Shown here piece after piece: positions 1-10,049 of a DNA stretch of 64,000 bases. How positions within the stretch are numbered: the first letter of the stretch is position 1; each line of letters begins with the position of its first letter. Under the pieces are notes generated by a model, which made no database searches, was not told the DNA's origin, and saw only the letters and a list, made by a program, of their open reading frames with translations. Source of the stretch: Effrenium voratum (taxonomy: Eukaryota; Sar; Dinophyceae; Suessiales; Symbiodiniaceae); contig CAUJNA010002924.1 in the NCBI GenBank assembly GCA_963377175.1, positions 546,468 to 610,467 on the forward strand, read 5' to 3'. Made by a program: the position numbers and the translations under genes.

Positions 1-29
1 TTTGGGTACCCATTTTTGACCCACAGCCA
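1..29. repeat. Family A element, right end only (A1)
   Basis: The window opens inside an A-type element. TTTGGGTACCCATTTTTGAC followed by CCACAGCCA matches the right end of the complete copy at 9701-9810. The left part lies outside the window. Confidence 0.7.
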
Positions 30-512
30 GGTGGTTGTTTTTTGCCAAGCTTAGCGGCACATGGGAAGGCCAAAAGGTAAGCTGGGAAAGATGGAGAGAG
101 CTGAAATGAATCCTGGGTGCCCCTTTCTATTTTTCGGCGGCTCCTTTCGCGGCAAAACAGGTCGATCAACTTCCAGGGGGCGACCAGTGCTCCTTGTTGG
201 AGCTCCTGGCTCTTGGGTCTCTTGGGAGACCAAGACAGAGAGAGACCTCAAGGACTTGAGGTGAGAAAACCAACGGAGGACCCAAAAGGCTGCAGAAGCC
301 TTTTTGACTTGATGATTCTTCATTGCCAGTGGGAGTAAATCTCAAATCTACGGAGGGCTTTTGACAAAGGGAAGGCTTCCGTCGTTTGCAAGGTTTGTAT
401 TTCTTGAGAAGTACCCATGCGCACGAACCGCGCACGCCCGCCGGAGTTTTTGGCTTCTTGCCTGTTTTCATTGAGCCGTCCGGGGACTCGAAGGACCCGA
501 AGGATGGATGTT

Positions 513-677
513 AGGTCCCCCGGTGCCAACTTATACCGTTTCTTTGTTGATTGGGAGGGTTCCCCTACTATAGGCAAAAGAAGAAAGTTGGTACCAATTT
601 ATTCTAAGCTCTCTGGATGACGTAGGATCCTGGGTCAGTTGGCACCAACTTATTCTAAGCTCTCTGGATGACCTAGG
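513..677. repeat. Family H element (H3), inverted relative to the other copies
   Basis: It starts AGGTCCCCCGGTGCC, contains GGTTCCCCTACTATAG and ends near GACCTAGG. It is the reverse of the copies at 28.5 and 43.9 kb. Its last part holds a duplicated stretch of about 31 bp (TATTCTAAGCTCTCTGGATG plus flank, near 599 and 650, 51 bp apart). It ends just before the EF-hand exon, so it is probably intronic. Confidence 0.5.
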
Positions 678-685
678 ATGGGACA

Positions 686-814
686 GCGGTCCTGAGTTCC
701 AGGCCTTTGCGGTCTTCGACAAGGACGGCAGCGGCTTCATCAGCGTCAACGATGAGAGCGACTTTCGGAAACAAATGACGCCCGGAGGCCCAAAGCTGCA
801 GGTGCAGAAAAAAG
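686..814 (+). CDS. EF-hand (calmodulin-like) protein, internal exon
   Basis: The frame from about 691 reads PEFQAFAVFDKDGSGFIS and then VNDESDFRKQM. This is one EF-hand: an amphipathic entering helix, then the calcium loop DKDGSGFISVND with Asp at loop positions 1 and 3, Ser 5, Ser 9 and an Asp instead of the usual Glu at 12. The exon is framed by an AG at about 684-685 and a good donor AG|GTACGT at 815. Calmodulin-family proteins act as calcium sensors or buffers, but only one hand is visible, so the specific protein cannot be named. The following exon at 1786 joins in frame. Confidence 0.6.
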
Positions 815-1376
815 GTACGTGTGCTTCGTTTTGTTGGTTTTTTTCCTCCCGGTTTGGAGAGGGAATGTTAATACAAGGGGCGGACTAAAAATAGAGGAAA
901 AAGCAACTCTAATTGCCATGGTCATGACTTATAGTCTAGTAGCATGGTCATTCTTGTTAGCCCCTTGCATTCCCAGCGAAAACCGGTGCTTCTCTCTCTC
1001 TCCACCTGGCCACTGGTCTAGGTTTCGACGGGCCAAACTGACTGAGCCTCGCTTTGGTGTTAGCCATCAAGAACTATGAGAGCTCTCAGATGGTTATTCG
1101 GAATGGTCGTTTCTCTAGCTGGTAGATGCTGGTAGATTTGAGACCTTGCGCAAATGGAAGGGTCGTTGATCGCCCGAGGAGCTGTGAGAATGGCCATGTG
1201 AGGCATGGCAACGCTTCCGAGAAAAGCACGAAGCTGCTGGCACAGTGCCATTGGCATTATGAAGAGGTTTTCTGGTCACGTGTTCCCCGATGAATAAAAC
1301 ACGCACTAGTCTGGTCAGCCTGTCATCCAACTGTCAATTTGGACATGTTTGCTTGGAGGTGTCCCAACACATGGTC

Positions 1377-1397
1377 TGTGTGTGTGTGTGTGTTTTA
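1377..1397. repeat. (TG)n microsatellite
   Basis: A run of TG dinucleotides inside the intron between the two EF-hand gene exons. Confidence 0.8.
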
Positions 1398-1664
1398 TCT
1401 TGGTTTCCCTTTCAACCACCCAAAAAAAGCATTCTCTCAAAAAACACAGATCCCATATGTGTTCAATGCACAGAGCGACTAGCCAATGACAGCTGTGCAA
1501 AAAGCCCCGCCCCAGTCCCCTTGTGCGCCATGTGCATGAGGCCAAGTGTACGTAGTTTCAGGGCTTTCGGAACTTAGCCTTGGGCAAGAACTCCTGGTTT
1601 CCAAGGGGTTCTTTCAGTCACGGAATGGCATGTGTCTTCTTGATGGCTCAACCAGTGATCAGGT

Positions 1665-1742
1665 TCCTTAGCTTTTTAGCCTTCTAGTGTTTAGCGTTGG
1701 TTTCCATTTGACCCACAAAAAGTCTTTTACCAGGGGATCTGA
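1665..1742. repeat. Family M repeat (M1)
   Basis: CTTAGCTTTTTAGCC at the start and TTTACCAGGGGATCTGA at the end match M2 at 1994 and, more distantly, M3. It lies in the inferred EF-hand intron just upstream of its acceptor. Confidence 0.5.
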
Positions 1743-1785
1743 AAACGGGCGGCCCAGTCAGACAATTCCCATCCCCCCCAAAAAG

Positions 1786-1883
1786 AACAAAAGAACTTTG
1801 AGGATGGCCTCCTTAGGACGCTCGGGAACTTGCCCTACACCGACGAGATGTTCGAGAACTTCCTGAGCGAGCCGCCTGCCTGA
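1786..1883 (+). CDS. EF-hand protein, terminal exon
   Basis: Taking the AG at 1784-1785 as acceptor, two bases complete the split codon of the first exon (phase 1). The frame then reads QKNFEDGLLRTLGNLPYTDE, MFENFLSEPPA and stops at 1881-1883. Calmodulin-type proteins commonly have an acidic helix segment here. No second complete calcium loop is visible. The matching phase across a 970-bp intron is the main support. Confidence 0.5.
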
Positions 1884-1993
1884 GCTTGTGAGGATGGGCT
1901 GAGTTGCGTCGTGCTCCGAGCGTCCAATGCCCAAACCACGAAGGTAGAAAGTTGGTCTCGAGTCTGTTTTTGCTTGTTACCTCTCAGCCATCC

Positions 1994-2073
1994 GCTTAGC
2001 CTTTTAGCTTTTTTGTGTTTAGTGAGGATTTCCATTTAACCCACTAAAGGTTAAACTTTTAGCAGGGGATCTG
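1994..2073. repeat. Family M repeat (M2)
   Basis: CTTAGCCTTTTAGC to TTTTAGCAGGGGATCTGA, same orientation as M1. It lies just 3' of the EF-hand stop codon. Confidence 0.5.
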
Positions 2074-2079
2074 AGGGCA

Positions 2080-3700
2080 GCCCAGTGTGTTTTACAGGGA
2101 CCAGCTTTCTAGCGCTGTGAAGGGCTTTTGGAGCAGATCTGATGCTGGGACTGATTCCAATGCTGGCCCCAGCCCAATGCGGCAGATTGCCTCTATTTGA
2201 TATCGAGGTCTTGCTCCGATGATTTTTAAGGTACGATATAGGTTCACTCATGTTATTTACACGCTTGACTCCAATCATGGGCTGCACGGATGAATCTATG
2301 GTGGACCGCATCAATAATTCAAGCATTTCGATTGCTAGGCTGCTCACAACAAGTCCAATCGTTCGGTACTTATCCCGCGCCAATTTCCAGCCGGACCATA
2401 TCGCACAAAGGCCTGGACGTCTGTTGGTGTGCGTGTGTGTTGTTGTCTGTGTGTGTGTGGGTGTGTTTGTCTGTGTGTGTGTGTTGTTTGTGTGTGTGTG
2501 TGTGTGTCTTCGTGTTGTCTGTGTGTCTGTTCTGTGTGCATGGCACTTCCACCATATTGTGTTTTCTCAACAAAAATGCAACATGATTTCAACTGTTCCA
2601 TGGTTTTCACAAACAAACACGACCAAAGTGTGCATTGGTCTCAATTTGATTGGGCGCTGCATCAACACGCGTGGGGTTTATGACGTTTTGTCTTGGGAAC
2701 CTGCAGTGTTTTTGTTGGCTAGACGTGAATTATTTGCCCATTTTTGTGGCAAGCTGGGGTACAGCAAGCTTCTCATGTTGTGGTGGTCCCTTAAGGAGAG
2801 CTGAGTCGCGTCCGACGAACTGCTCCATGCCAGCCCTTTGTTTGCCATATCTGGTTCTCGTGCTAAGAGTTTTGTGTCAGCTGAAAAATGCCCTGTTGCG
2901 CACTGACAGAAGCGCATGGTTGTTGTTGGGAAACATTTTACATGTTGGCTTCTTGTGGTTTAGTGGTCGAAATCCAAATCCACTGAACTGCCAAAAATTA
3001 TGGTGTTGCTCCCCTTCCGTCAACAAAGAGCGCTGCGCCGAAATTCCCCCCCCCCCGCGCTTGGCCAGCAGCTATTGGCCGAGGTATCGAGCGGAAGCCG
3101 CGTCGCAGCATCCAGCCGATCAGGCGGGGCACATGAGCGTGGCGGGTCCGGACTTGATATTCTTACTTGTTCTCAGTTGTTCAGTGGCACCCTTTTCCCG
3201 TTTTTTTGGTGGCTGCCCCACTAAAAATGGTCTTCCCAAAAAAGGGTTCCCTTTTTTTCCAGGGTCACTGAACAACTGAGTGTTTGGGAACAAAACGGTC
3301 AGACTCGTGTTGCCTATCCACTGGTTGAGTCACAACCCTTGCAGCGTGGTTTGCTTTCTTGGGAGCAGACCAACGTCATCACAACAGACATGCAGTCTTG
3401 CTGCTGAGAGACCATTTGATGGTGTGTTGTGCATGACAGCATTGCTGGTGTGACGTTTCATTGCTCTGTTGTGACGTTTGAACAGTTAAGGTCACCCGGT
3501 ATCTTGTCCTCTCACGTCATTCCAGCCTGAGAGCTAGGGCATTGACTCGATTGACATGGCTGACAGCTTCAGACTTTGCAGATTGCCCTTACCCGCAGGT
3601 TCCAACTCTTGGCAACCCATAAAAGGGGCCAAAGGAAAGATAATGAATCCATGCGTTAACAGGGGCCAAAAAAGATGGTACCCTTTGAGTAGATGGCCGC
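2080..3700. other. No firm gene; GT-rich microsatellite inside
   Basis: About 2428-2530 is a long imperfect GT/TGTG tract. A GC-rich piece at 3055-3150 gives an open + frame (GQQLLAEVSSGSRVAASSRS) that could be an exon but has no clear splice signals. I recognise nothing else. Confidence 0.4.
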
Positions 3701-3717
3701 CGGGTCCCGGCTCTCAG

Positions 3718-3860
3718 GATGGCTTGCTGGACTATCAGGCGAAGCGGGCCGGTTTTGGGGGGCGTGCTGATCCGAGTTGCTTCAGGGGCCGCCCAAGGGG
3801 TTGGACGAGAATTCGAAGAAAAAAGTTTAGAGACCGGAGAGAGCAGTACAAAATCCTTTT
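3718..3860 (+). CDS. Internal exon, unknown protein
   Basis: An acceptor CTCTCAG ends at 3717 and a donor TTTT|GTAAGC starts at 3861. The ATG frame at 3719 is open throughout and includes GREFEEKSLETGESSTKSF, a charged stretch unlike the surrounding antisense frames. No family is recognised. The alternative + frame from 3556 is also open, so the frame is not certain. Confidence 0.4.
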
Positions 3861-4043
3861 GTAAGCAGCTGTGGTGGCTCAGGAGTTCTTCTGGAGATGA
3901 ATGGAAGGGTCATTAAAGCGGGTCTCTGACAGAAAGCACAGATGGATTATTTTTGTTGATACTCGTGCGGAATGATGCGCCTTTGATTGTTGAGGAATGT
4001 GCCATTCCTGTCACATCTTCAAGCAATAAGCAATGCTCAGTAA

Positions 4044-4367
4044 ATGGAGCAAACCCCTGGTGCAGAAATCGGGGACCTCGTTTGTTCGGAGCTTCTTGAA
4101 AGAGGCATGCTGGTTTTGGAACCAAGTGGCACGGCATGCGGTGTGGGAGGATTCACGTTTGGAGCAAACGGGTTCAGCCTGCTGCTGCTGCTCGACCGCT
4201 TCGACGCATCATCACGTCCGAGTTTGAGGGATAGGCTTGTAGCCCTTCAGGTGCTGCGTGCGCAACTCCAAGAAACCAGCTACACGCAACTTGCTAGAAT
4301 CAGGTCAACGGTTGACCGACCTTGCGTTGTAGTTGGGGTTGCCGCGTCGTTGATTTCCTGGTTTTAG
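4044..4367 (+). CDS. Candidate coding exon(s), unknown protein
   Basis: A continuous 107-codon frame reads GDLVCSELLERGMLVLEPSG, then GVGGFTFGANGFSLLLLLDR, then a helical, Arg-rich part (LRDRLVALQVLRAQLQE), and stops at 4365-4367. The smooth alternation of hydrophobic and charged residues suggests real coding sequence. No domain is recognised. The + frame at 4416-4652 (LDQLRPAMCTFAAQHGQMQR) may continue the same gene after an intron. Confidence 0.4.
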   Translation: MEQTPGAEIGDLVCSELLERGMLVLEPSGTACGVGGFTFGANGFSLLLLLDRFDASSRPSLRDRLVALQVLRAQLQETSYTQLARIRSTVDRPCVVVGVAASLISWF

Positions 4368-4415
4368 ATGGGCATGGGTGAAGAGCTCGTTTCAATGCCG
4401 CCTCATTGAGGTTGC

Positions 4416-4652
4416 ATGCTGACAGTTGTTGGAGCACACCCAGAAGCAGGCTTATTGGATCAGTTGAGACCAGCAATGTGCACGTTTGCTGCTCAACATG
4501 GTCAAATGCAGAGGGGCATCTTGGTAGATGCGCTCAATCCCTTAGTGTGCTGCTTCTATGCCAGTCTAAAGGGCATTGTAGCGCGAGTTCGCTTGGAGAA
4601 CACCCCTGGACACCCTGGGAGCCTGCCTTCAAGAACTGAGTGTCCATGTTGA
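4416..4652 (+). CDS. Candidate coding exon, unknown protein
   Basis: A 78-codon + frame with GAHPEAGLLDQLRPAM and RGILVDALNPLVCCF near its centre. It lies 50 bp after the candidate at 4044-4367 and may belong to it. A second + frame overlaps it, so confidence is low. Confidence 0.25.
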   Translation: MLTVVGAHPEAGLLDQLRPAMCTFAAQHGQMQRGILVDALNPLVCCFYASLKGIVARVRLENTPGHPGSLPSRTECPC

Positions 4653-4760
4653 GTCCGTCTCATGACCTGGGCGCCTGCGGGATGCGAGCAAAAGAGATGC
4701 CCGAGTTTGACCTGGGTGCCAATGATCCTCTTTTTTGGGGTTGCGTGTGGGACAAACAAC

Positions 4761-4763
<3 letters not shown>

Positions 4764-4803
<40 letters not shown>

Positions 4804-4804
4804 C
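4764..4804. repeat. (GA)n microsatellite
   Basis: AGAGAG run of about 40 bp; the long Ser/Leu or Arg/Glu runs read from it are artefacts. Confidence 0.85.
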
Positions 4805-5049
4805 AGGGTGCCAAGTACCCCTGATTGTCTGCTGTGAAAGGAACCGCGGGGAGAAGGATTGTGATTTGTTTTCCAGAGCCCCGCTCGCCATCCAGGGAAA
4901 GAAAGTTGCATAAAGCATGGAGATGGTCACAATCCATGCTTTCTGATTGCCATGTCTTAAACTATGTACCCTCCTGTTTTCAACAAGATCTGCCGCTCTA
5001 CCCCTTGTTTGGCAAAGCACCTCTTGGAATACTTGGACGTTTTCCCTAG

Positions 5050-5127
5050 ACGAGCACTGCTTGTGCCCCGCGTTTCGCCGCATGTCGCCAGGAGTTTGTG
5101 AAGCTGATGCTTCGAAAGGTGGTGTGA
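5050..5127 (+). CDS. Candidate terminal exon, unknown protein
   Basis: After an in-frame stop at 5047-5049 the frame reads RFAACRQEFVKLMLRKVV and ends at TGA 5125-5127. The preceding CTAG could serve as acceptor. The basic amphipathic helix ending is typical of a real C-terminus. A second open + frame overlaps. No family is recognised. Confidence 0.3.
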   Translation, partial: TSTACAPRFAACRQEFVKLMLRKVV

Positions 5128-5647
5128 CAGCTCTGACGCCCTGTGCCGCGTGAGCGCTTGACATGTGTCTCAGAGATGCGACTTGAATGACTGGGTTGTT
5201 GGATGTTTTTTGTGTTCTTTGTTCAAACCCGGCTTGTGAGTATTTCACTTTGAGTCACTCGTAATACAGGCTTGGGGTTTATTTGTCCGGCCTTGCTGTT
5301 TGTTTGTCGCGCAACTTGAATAGCTCGTTGCAAGCCTCAAGCGGAGATGTTTATAAGATCAAGTTTTGACGCACGGACGAACGCAGAAAGCACAAAGAAA
5401 GTTTCACAAAGCAGAAAGGTGCATAGGCATAGACGTGGACATTGACATGTCTATCAGGAAAGGCTTGGCAAATACTGCCGCCTTGGTTCAAGACTCCTGA
5501 AGGACGAACTCCTGCATCGATCTGTTGCAAGGACGAACTCAAGCCAGTGCCTCTTGAGAGGACTGCAGCGAAAGGAATGTGTTTCATGTGCTCACCGGTA
5601 CCCACTCCCTGAATTCATGGACTTTAACTTTTTGGGGAGATCATTGT

Positions 5648-5779
5648 AGTTCTACTGTGCCTTCCCCATTCTTTGCAGGGATCCTTCCTTTCAGGAAAGC
5701 ATCAAAAACCCAGGGGAAACAGCCGGGTTTTGAAAATAATGATGGTTGAAAAGAATGGGGAATCAACCCCTGGAGTAGT
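5648..5779. repeat. Family L element (L1)
   Basis: TIR-like ends: CCTTCCCCATTCT at about 5660 and AGAATGGGGAATCAACCCC at about 5753. The interior GGGATCCTTCCTTTC is shared with the copy at 39272-39407. Confidence 0.6.
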
Positions 5780-5781
5780 GG

Positions 5782-5884
5782 TACCCTCCCACCAACTATC
5801 ATGGAAGTGCAAAAAGGCCCTTTCCAAGAGGAAAGTCGTTTTTAGAAGGGTTTGTGCACTTCCATGTTGGCTGGTGGGAGGATA
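5782..5884. repeat. Family D inverted-repeat element (D1)
   Basis: Ends of about 28-30 bp are inverted: TACCCTCCCACCAACTATCA continuing TGGAAGTGCA, and TGCACTTCCATGTTGGCTGG continuing TGGGAGG. A central CTTTCCAAGAGGAAAG palindrome is shared with D2. It abuts L1 directly. Confidence 0.75.
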
Positions 5885-6662
5885 AACAAAAAGTTTGGAC
5901 TTTGTTTGGCCGATTCACTCAGGAAGTGAGGTACGGGCATTGCAACAGAGGAGTCCGCCCATCAGATTCGAGACTGTACATAACGAGCTAATCTGCGAGC
6001 AGCTCTGTGGTACCGGTCTTGACGTTGCAGCGTGGGATAAACAAAGCCCAGAGGCCAGCAATCGGCAATTCTACAGGAACTTGGACTAGACCAGGGTCTG
6101 AGTTGGCATTTGGCTCATTCCTCCATAGAGTTTCCTTGTGGCTGGCTTCTATGAACCAAAGCGATTTGGCGTGGTGAGCATGCGTTTGGCGAAGGGCAAT
6201 GACCCAAAGGCCCAGGTTGGACAGCATTTTCCGGATGAAGGGATTTACAAGTGCCCAGTCCTTGAAGCGAAACCCGAATTCTATCCATGAACTAAGCATG
6301 CAAGGCAGCAAGAAGCCTGGTCATCTTTTGCCCTGCGACTGACACACAGCCCAAGCCAATCCGGATGAACCGTCCATGAGCCCAGTCGTTTGCTGAATTG
6401 CCTCATGCGCTGCGCTGTGCCAGCTGAGATCAGCTTCACGTCACGGACATGCCAACAAAAACGCAGAGAGGGCAGGCCCAGGACGCAGAGCTGAGGGGTT
6501 CATCGCAAGAAGCAGTGCAGTGAGTCGCAGCCGGGCTGACCTGGAGCCCTTTAGTCGAAGTCGGAGGGGGTTTAGTTGGCCAATGCCATGGACGCCCTCA
6601 ATGCAGAGAGGCGAATCGGCTTCGAAGAGAGAGATGTGACGTGAACCAGTGAAAGATTTGGC
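5885..6662. other. No gene or repeat recognised
   Basis: Mixed-composition sequence with only short overlapping open frames on both strands and no splice-bounded candidate that I trust. Confidence 0.4.
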
Positions 6663-6762
6663 GGTGGGTCACAACCAATGGTACCATTTTGGGGTAGGTG
6701 CACCACCCATTATAGAACCTATTTTAGTGGGGATTGGGATGTTCACTGGGGGTACGATTTGG
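6663..6762 (+). repeat. Family A-I element, 3' end lost (A2)
   Basis: Starts GGTGGGTCACAACCAATGGT and runs through GGGGTAGGTGCACCACCCAT and GGGATGTTCACTGGGGGTAC. The right inverted end (GACCCATGGCC) is missing. Confidence 0.7.
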
Positions 6763-6764
6763 CC

Positions 6765-7387
6765 CTGGTCCTGGGTTGAGTTGAAGAGTGAAATTCGGAC
6801 AGCGGCGTTTGCCTTGCGAATTGGCAATGCTGTTTGCCTCCGGAAGGGGCGATTTTGAGGAAGCTGTTGCCTTAGAAGCTCGTGGCAAGGAAGTCCACGG
6901 GCAAAAACATTGTACGAGTCCAAGTTGGGGTGGGGTTGAGCCAACTTGGCAAAGAGCTAGGTAAATGAAGAAGAAGGGGAACTTCCATAGAACTTCCCAA
7001 TCGTTGGAGGGGGCCGCCTTCGTAGATTCTTACACTGCATTGGGTGGACTCCTTGGGTTCTGGTCGGGACAGGAAACAACGTATTGTCTGGGGTAGACTT
7101 AGGATACATTTTACATTTTACCAGTGAGGGAAACAAACAAGAGAATATATATATTCTATCACTGTAAAACTGAGCCTAAATCTAATTGTTGTTTTGTTGT
7201 TGACGTCATAGGACAATCCATCACCAACAAAAACGAAGCCGGGCACCACTGCGTTCAGAGCTGGGCGTGCTGGCTTGCGCAAAGACCAATGAGTCTATAA
7301 GCACCTCCAACATGTCATTCTTGGCATCCAACATCTTTGTGCGGTTGCAGTGATTTGGCAAAGTCCTACAGATTTGGACTCATTTTT
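6765..7387. other. Probable intergenic or intronic sequence
   Basis: Contains TA-rich ATATATATATTCTATC near 7145 and no convincing exon. Nothing else recognised. Confidence 0.3.
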
Positions 7388-7475
7388 CTCCCAAAGCCCC
7401 ACCAGAAAAAAGAGAGGTCAAAGCTGGTTCAGCGGCAGAAGCAGCAGCGCCAGGACAGAGAGAGCCATTGCCCCC
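7388..7475 (+). CDS. Candidate internal exon, unknown Ala/Glu-rich protein
   Basis: The frame reads KAPPEKREVKAGSAAEAAA and PGQREPLPP, ending at a donor CCCCC|GTGAAG at 7476. Its low-complexity, charged composition suggests a disordered linker. The 5' boundary is unclear (CCCAAAG upstream). No family is recognised. Confidence 0.4.
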
Positions 7476-8107
7476 GTGAAGTTTGTGTGAGAGGTTCCCA
7501 AAGCGGGTCACTCTTGGCCAATTTGTGTGAGAAAATTGAGGGTTGCAACGTTCGGGGGGCATTCACAACCCAAGTAAAATGCTGTTCTCCGCCCAAACCT
7601 ATATACTGTGTGTGTGTGTTTGATTCCTTTGTCCTGCTGAATTTGGGTGTAACTCTCCCAAGTGACGTGATTGTGGAGTCAAAACTACTTCCGAGATGTT
7701 AGTTTCATGCTGGTTTCCATTGGCATGACGGAGGTTAGTGGCATTGAACTATCTCATGTTTATTTGAGCCATCATGACTGCTTGTGTTTGGCAGAAGGTC
7801 AGGGTCGCAAAGCACACGAGGCCGTGTTCTGTGTGGCATGTGATTGTTGGCATGGCCACTGGGTGATAAGTGGGGGCTTTGTTTTGGCGTCCGTCCGAAG
7901 TGGGACCGGGCAAACAGTGACAAGAGCCATCCGGCCCCAAGGATTGCAGAGGATTGAAGGATCTGAGCGTTCCTGGATAAGTTGCGTGTGCCCGGTCTCC
8001 CGGTCGCCTCCATTTGCCACCCAAAGGTTTTTCGCACTTTGGGTCGTTTCGTTTGGTTCCAGTCGCTAGAAGAGTCAACGAACCCGGCCTTTTCCACCGG
8101 GGGTGAA

Positions 8108-8272
8108 ATGGATGGCCTCCCTGCAAGATCAAGATCTGGAGTATCTTTTTCGGACTTTGGGTTGCAGGAGATCGAAAAGAAGATTAAGAAGCTGAAGGGC
8201 CAGGGCCTGAAACGAAGCCGTGGCTTTGGAGCGCTCTTTTTGGCGTTTGGGTCGGGCCTTATGTGCATGTGA
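8108..8272 (+). CDS. Candidate exon, Lys-rich helical protein
   Basis: An ATG frame at 8108 reads MDGLPARSRSGVSFSDFG and LQEIEKKIKKLKGQGLKRSR, suggesting a basic amphipathic helix or coiled coil. A second frame over 8108-8155 is also open, so an internal splice near GGTTGCAG is possible. No family is recognised. Confidence 0.3.
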   Translation: MDGLPARSRSGVSFSDFGLQEIEKKIKKLKGQGLKRSRGFGALFLAFGSGLMCM

Positions 8273-8603
8273 CCACATCGCGCGGTCGCGCGATGTCGCG
8301 CGGGCCCAGAGGTAGGACCCCAATTCCACGAAAACCGCTGAGACCCCTGAACCACAAATCACTGAATTGTCAGCAAAACTTGTTCGAAGCCGAAGCCTGG
8401 CAGAGTTAGCTTCCATTTGCTGGAATGAATATGTTTTTGCTGATTTCTGGTTGGTCGACGTCCCGAAATGTTGAGCCGGTATGTTCCGCTTCTTTGGGTT
8501 CTCCCGGGTGCCATGGTGTCGATCTTTACAATTGAACTCTAATGCTTTGAATGCTTTGCGCTAGGGGCACTGTGGGTCTTGGTTTTCTATGGCCGGACTT
8601 GGT

Positions 8604-8645
8604 TATATACATATACATATACGTATATATATATATATATATACA

Positions 8646-8679
<34 letters not shown>

Positions 8680-8690
8680 TATTAATATGG
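8604..8690. repeat. (AT)n / (ATAC)n microsatellite
   Basis: TATATACATATACATATACG followed by TA runs. It lies about 80 bp upstream of the exon at 8768. Confidence 0.85.
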
Positions 8691-8767
8691 CCCGGGCTGC
8701 CAAGGGGAGTTGCCAGCCGTGAAGGAAAACACGGCAGCGCTGCGACCCGGAAGTTTCCTGAGGCGCC

Positions 8768-8839
8768 ATGAAGGAAGCCGCGCAAAAGGAGTTGGAAGCC
8801 CTCGAGACGCAGCACGAGGTCGCAACGTGCCAGCTTCAT
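8768..8839 (+). CDS. Candidate exon of the 8.8-10.2 kb gene, coiled-coil-like
   Basis: The frame from an ATG at 8768 reads MKEAAQKELEALETQHEVA and TCQLH and stops abruptly at CAT|GTGAGCC, where the family B element begins. Heptad-like E/A/L spacing suggests a coiled coil. The ATG may be an internal Met rather than the start. Next exon is at about 8987. No family is recognised. Confidence 0.5.
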
Positions 8840-8981
8840 GTGAGCCACAATCAAAACCTGGTACAAAAATAGTGCACCCAGAATCACGTAGAGAATTGGA
8901 AAGGCGGCCGCAACGGTTTCCGGCTGGGACTGCTCCTTACTAACCTTCATCTACTCGGGTTTTGATTGTGGCTCGTGTCAG
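8840..8981 (+). repeat. Family B element acting as an intron (B1)
   Basis: Inverted ends GAGCCACAATCAAAACC and GGTTTTGATTGTGGCTC. It begins GTGAGCC (a fine 5' splice site) and ends GTGTCAG (a fine 3' splice site), so the element nearly equals an intron. The frame suggests that the acceptor actually used may lie 5 bp further on (GAGAG|GTGTTG). Copies at 30.57 and 60.84 kb share the GGCGGC core and the ends. Confidence 0.7.
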
Positions 8982-8986
8982 GAGAG

Positions 8987-9238
8987 GTGTTGGATTCGGA
9001 GAAAAAGAAAAGAAAAGAAAAATCGAAGCAGAACGAGATGTCACACGTCAGTTGGTGTCAGATGGACATTGTGATATGGTTGGCAATTCTTGTCCTTTTT
9101 CTGCCCGCCGGGTTGCTTGCTGCTTTGTTGCGTGCGGACCTCCCCCCCGGCCTCCCGAAGCAATTCCTGAAGCGCTTCAAGAGCTGCACCACGCATGTCA
9201 TCCAAAGGAGAACGAACACCCACAATTCTAATGAGTGA
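8987..9238 (+). CDS. Candidate exon, Lys-rich segment plus hydrophobic helix
   Basis: In frame with the 8768 exon if GAGAG at 8986 is the acceptor. It reads VLDSEKKKRKEKSKQNEM, then a hydrophobic segment IVIWLAILVLFLPAGLLAAL that could span a membrane, then a basic tail ending near 9238. It may also be intron read-through, because the hydrophobic part lacks independent support. Confidence 0.35.
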   Translation: MLDSEKKKRKEKSKQNEMSHVSWCQMDIVIWLAILVLFLPAGLLAALLRADLPPGLPKQFLKRFKSCTTHVIQRRTNTHNSNE

Positions 9239-9388
9239 TCGCCCATTCTCCAACAACAATCCTACAATACCCTACACCATGGGTCACACCATTCTCCAGA
9301 AATAAAATTGCTTTGGGCCATGGTTTTTGCGCTCAAGCTCATTGTCGATTGGTCAACCTTTGTTTGTCCCTTCCATGGCCACAGTCCC

Positions 9389-9496
9389 AGCAGACTTGTG
9401 GGAGAGGGACACCACGGCCCAAAAAATGCACCTTCAGGCGGAGCTCGCGGACTTCAACAAGGGCAGCGCCGCGGGCAAAGCGGAGGCAAAGACCCG
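9389..9496 (+). CDS. Candidate internal exon, unknown protein
   Basis: AG at 9387-9388 and donor GACCCG|GTTTTGG bound a frame reading ADLWERDTTAQKMHLQAELA and DFNKGSAAGKAEAKTR. Charged, helical and exon-like. It probably belongs to the same + gene as 8768. No family is recognised. Confidence 0.45.
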
Positions 9497-9700
9497 GTTT
9501 TGGGGTGGTGTGCAAGGGCAAACCAACCGGATGGCCAGCTTTTTGTTTCGGTTCTTGTGGGTTTTTTTCCCAGAAAAATGAGACACCCGCATGTCCGCTT
9601 CCTAATTAGTCCCCTGTCAGTGCGGGGGGTCCCCTTTAAGAAAGCCGTTTAAAGGTGTTTTTTTGAATGGAAGCCGAAAGCAGAGCACTACCACCTTACC

Positions 9701-9810
9701 CATATGGGTGTGGGTCAACATAAAACCACCAGGGGAAGGCCTGTTTTAGTCATGGGTTCCATTTTCCAGGGTTCCATTTTGGGTACCCATTTTTGACCCA
9801 CAGCCATATG
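9701..9810 (+). repeat. Family A-II element, complete (A3)
   Basis: 110 bp with CATATG at both extremities. Inverted ends CATATGGGTGTGGGTCAA and TTGACCCACAGCCATATG. Interior GGTTCCATTTTCCAGGG is typical of subfamily A-II. It lies between candidate exons. Confidence 0.85.
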
Positions 9811-9932
9811 TCACCTATTTTGGTGTTCAGTTCGAAGTGAGCTTCCTCGCTAAGCTGTCCCACAAGAATCTCTCCAAGGGAAACGACCTACCGCAACCTA
9901 GGCGATTCCATGGAAGTCGCTGTGCGAGTTTC
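9811..9932 (+). CDS. Candidate exon between two family A elements
   Basis: The frame from the end of A3 reads YFGVQFEVSFLAKLSHKNLS and KGNDLPQPRRFHGSRC, and meets A4 at its start. That this stretch fills exactly the gap between two elements supports exon status. The donor may be GT in CAT|GTGGCTG or GA in TGTGC|GAGTTT; the latter keeps the next exon open. Confidence 0.4.
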
Positions 9933-10039
9933 CATGTGGCTGTAGGTCAAAACCAATGGTACCATTTACCCATTTTAGTCTATTTTAGTGGGGATTGGGA
10001 TGTTCACTGGGGGTACGGGATTTTGACCCATGGCCATAT
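9933..10039 (+). repeat. Family A-I element, complete (A4)
   Basis: CATGTGGCTGTAGGTCAAAA at the left and TTTTGACCCATGGCCAT at the right, with the A-I core GGGATGTTCACTGGGGGTAC. Flanked by candidate exons on both sides. Confidence 0.85.
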
Positions 10040-10049
10040 TCATGTGCAG

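Noticed and set aside
4556..5248. 230-codon minus frame
   Set aside because: Contains a long Ser/Leu run from the GA microsatellite and lies antisense to better + candidates.
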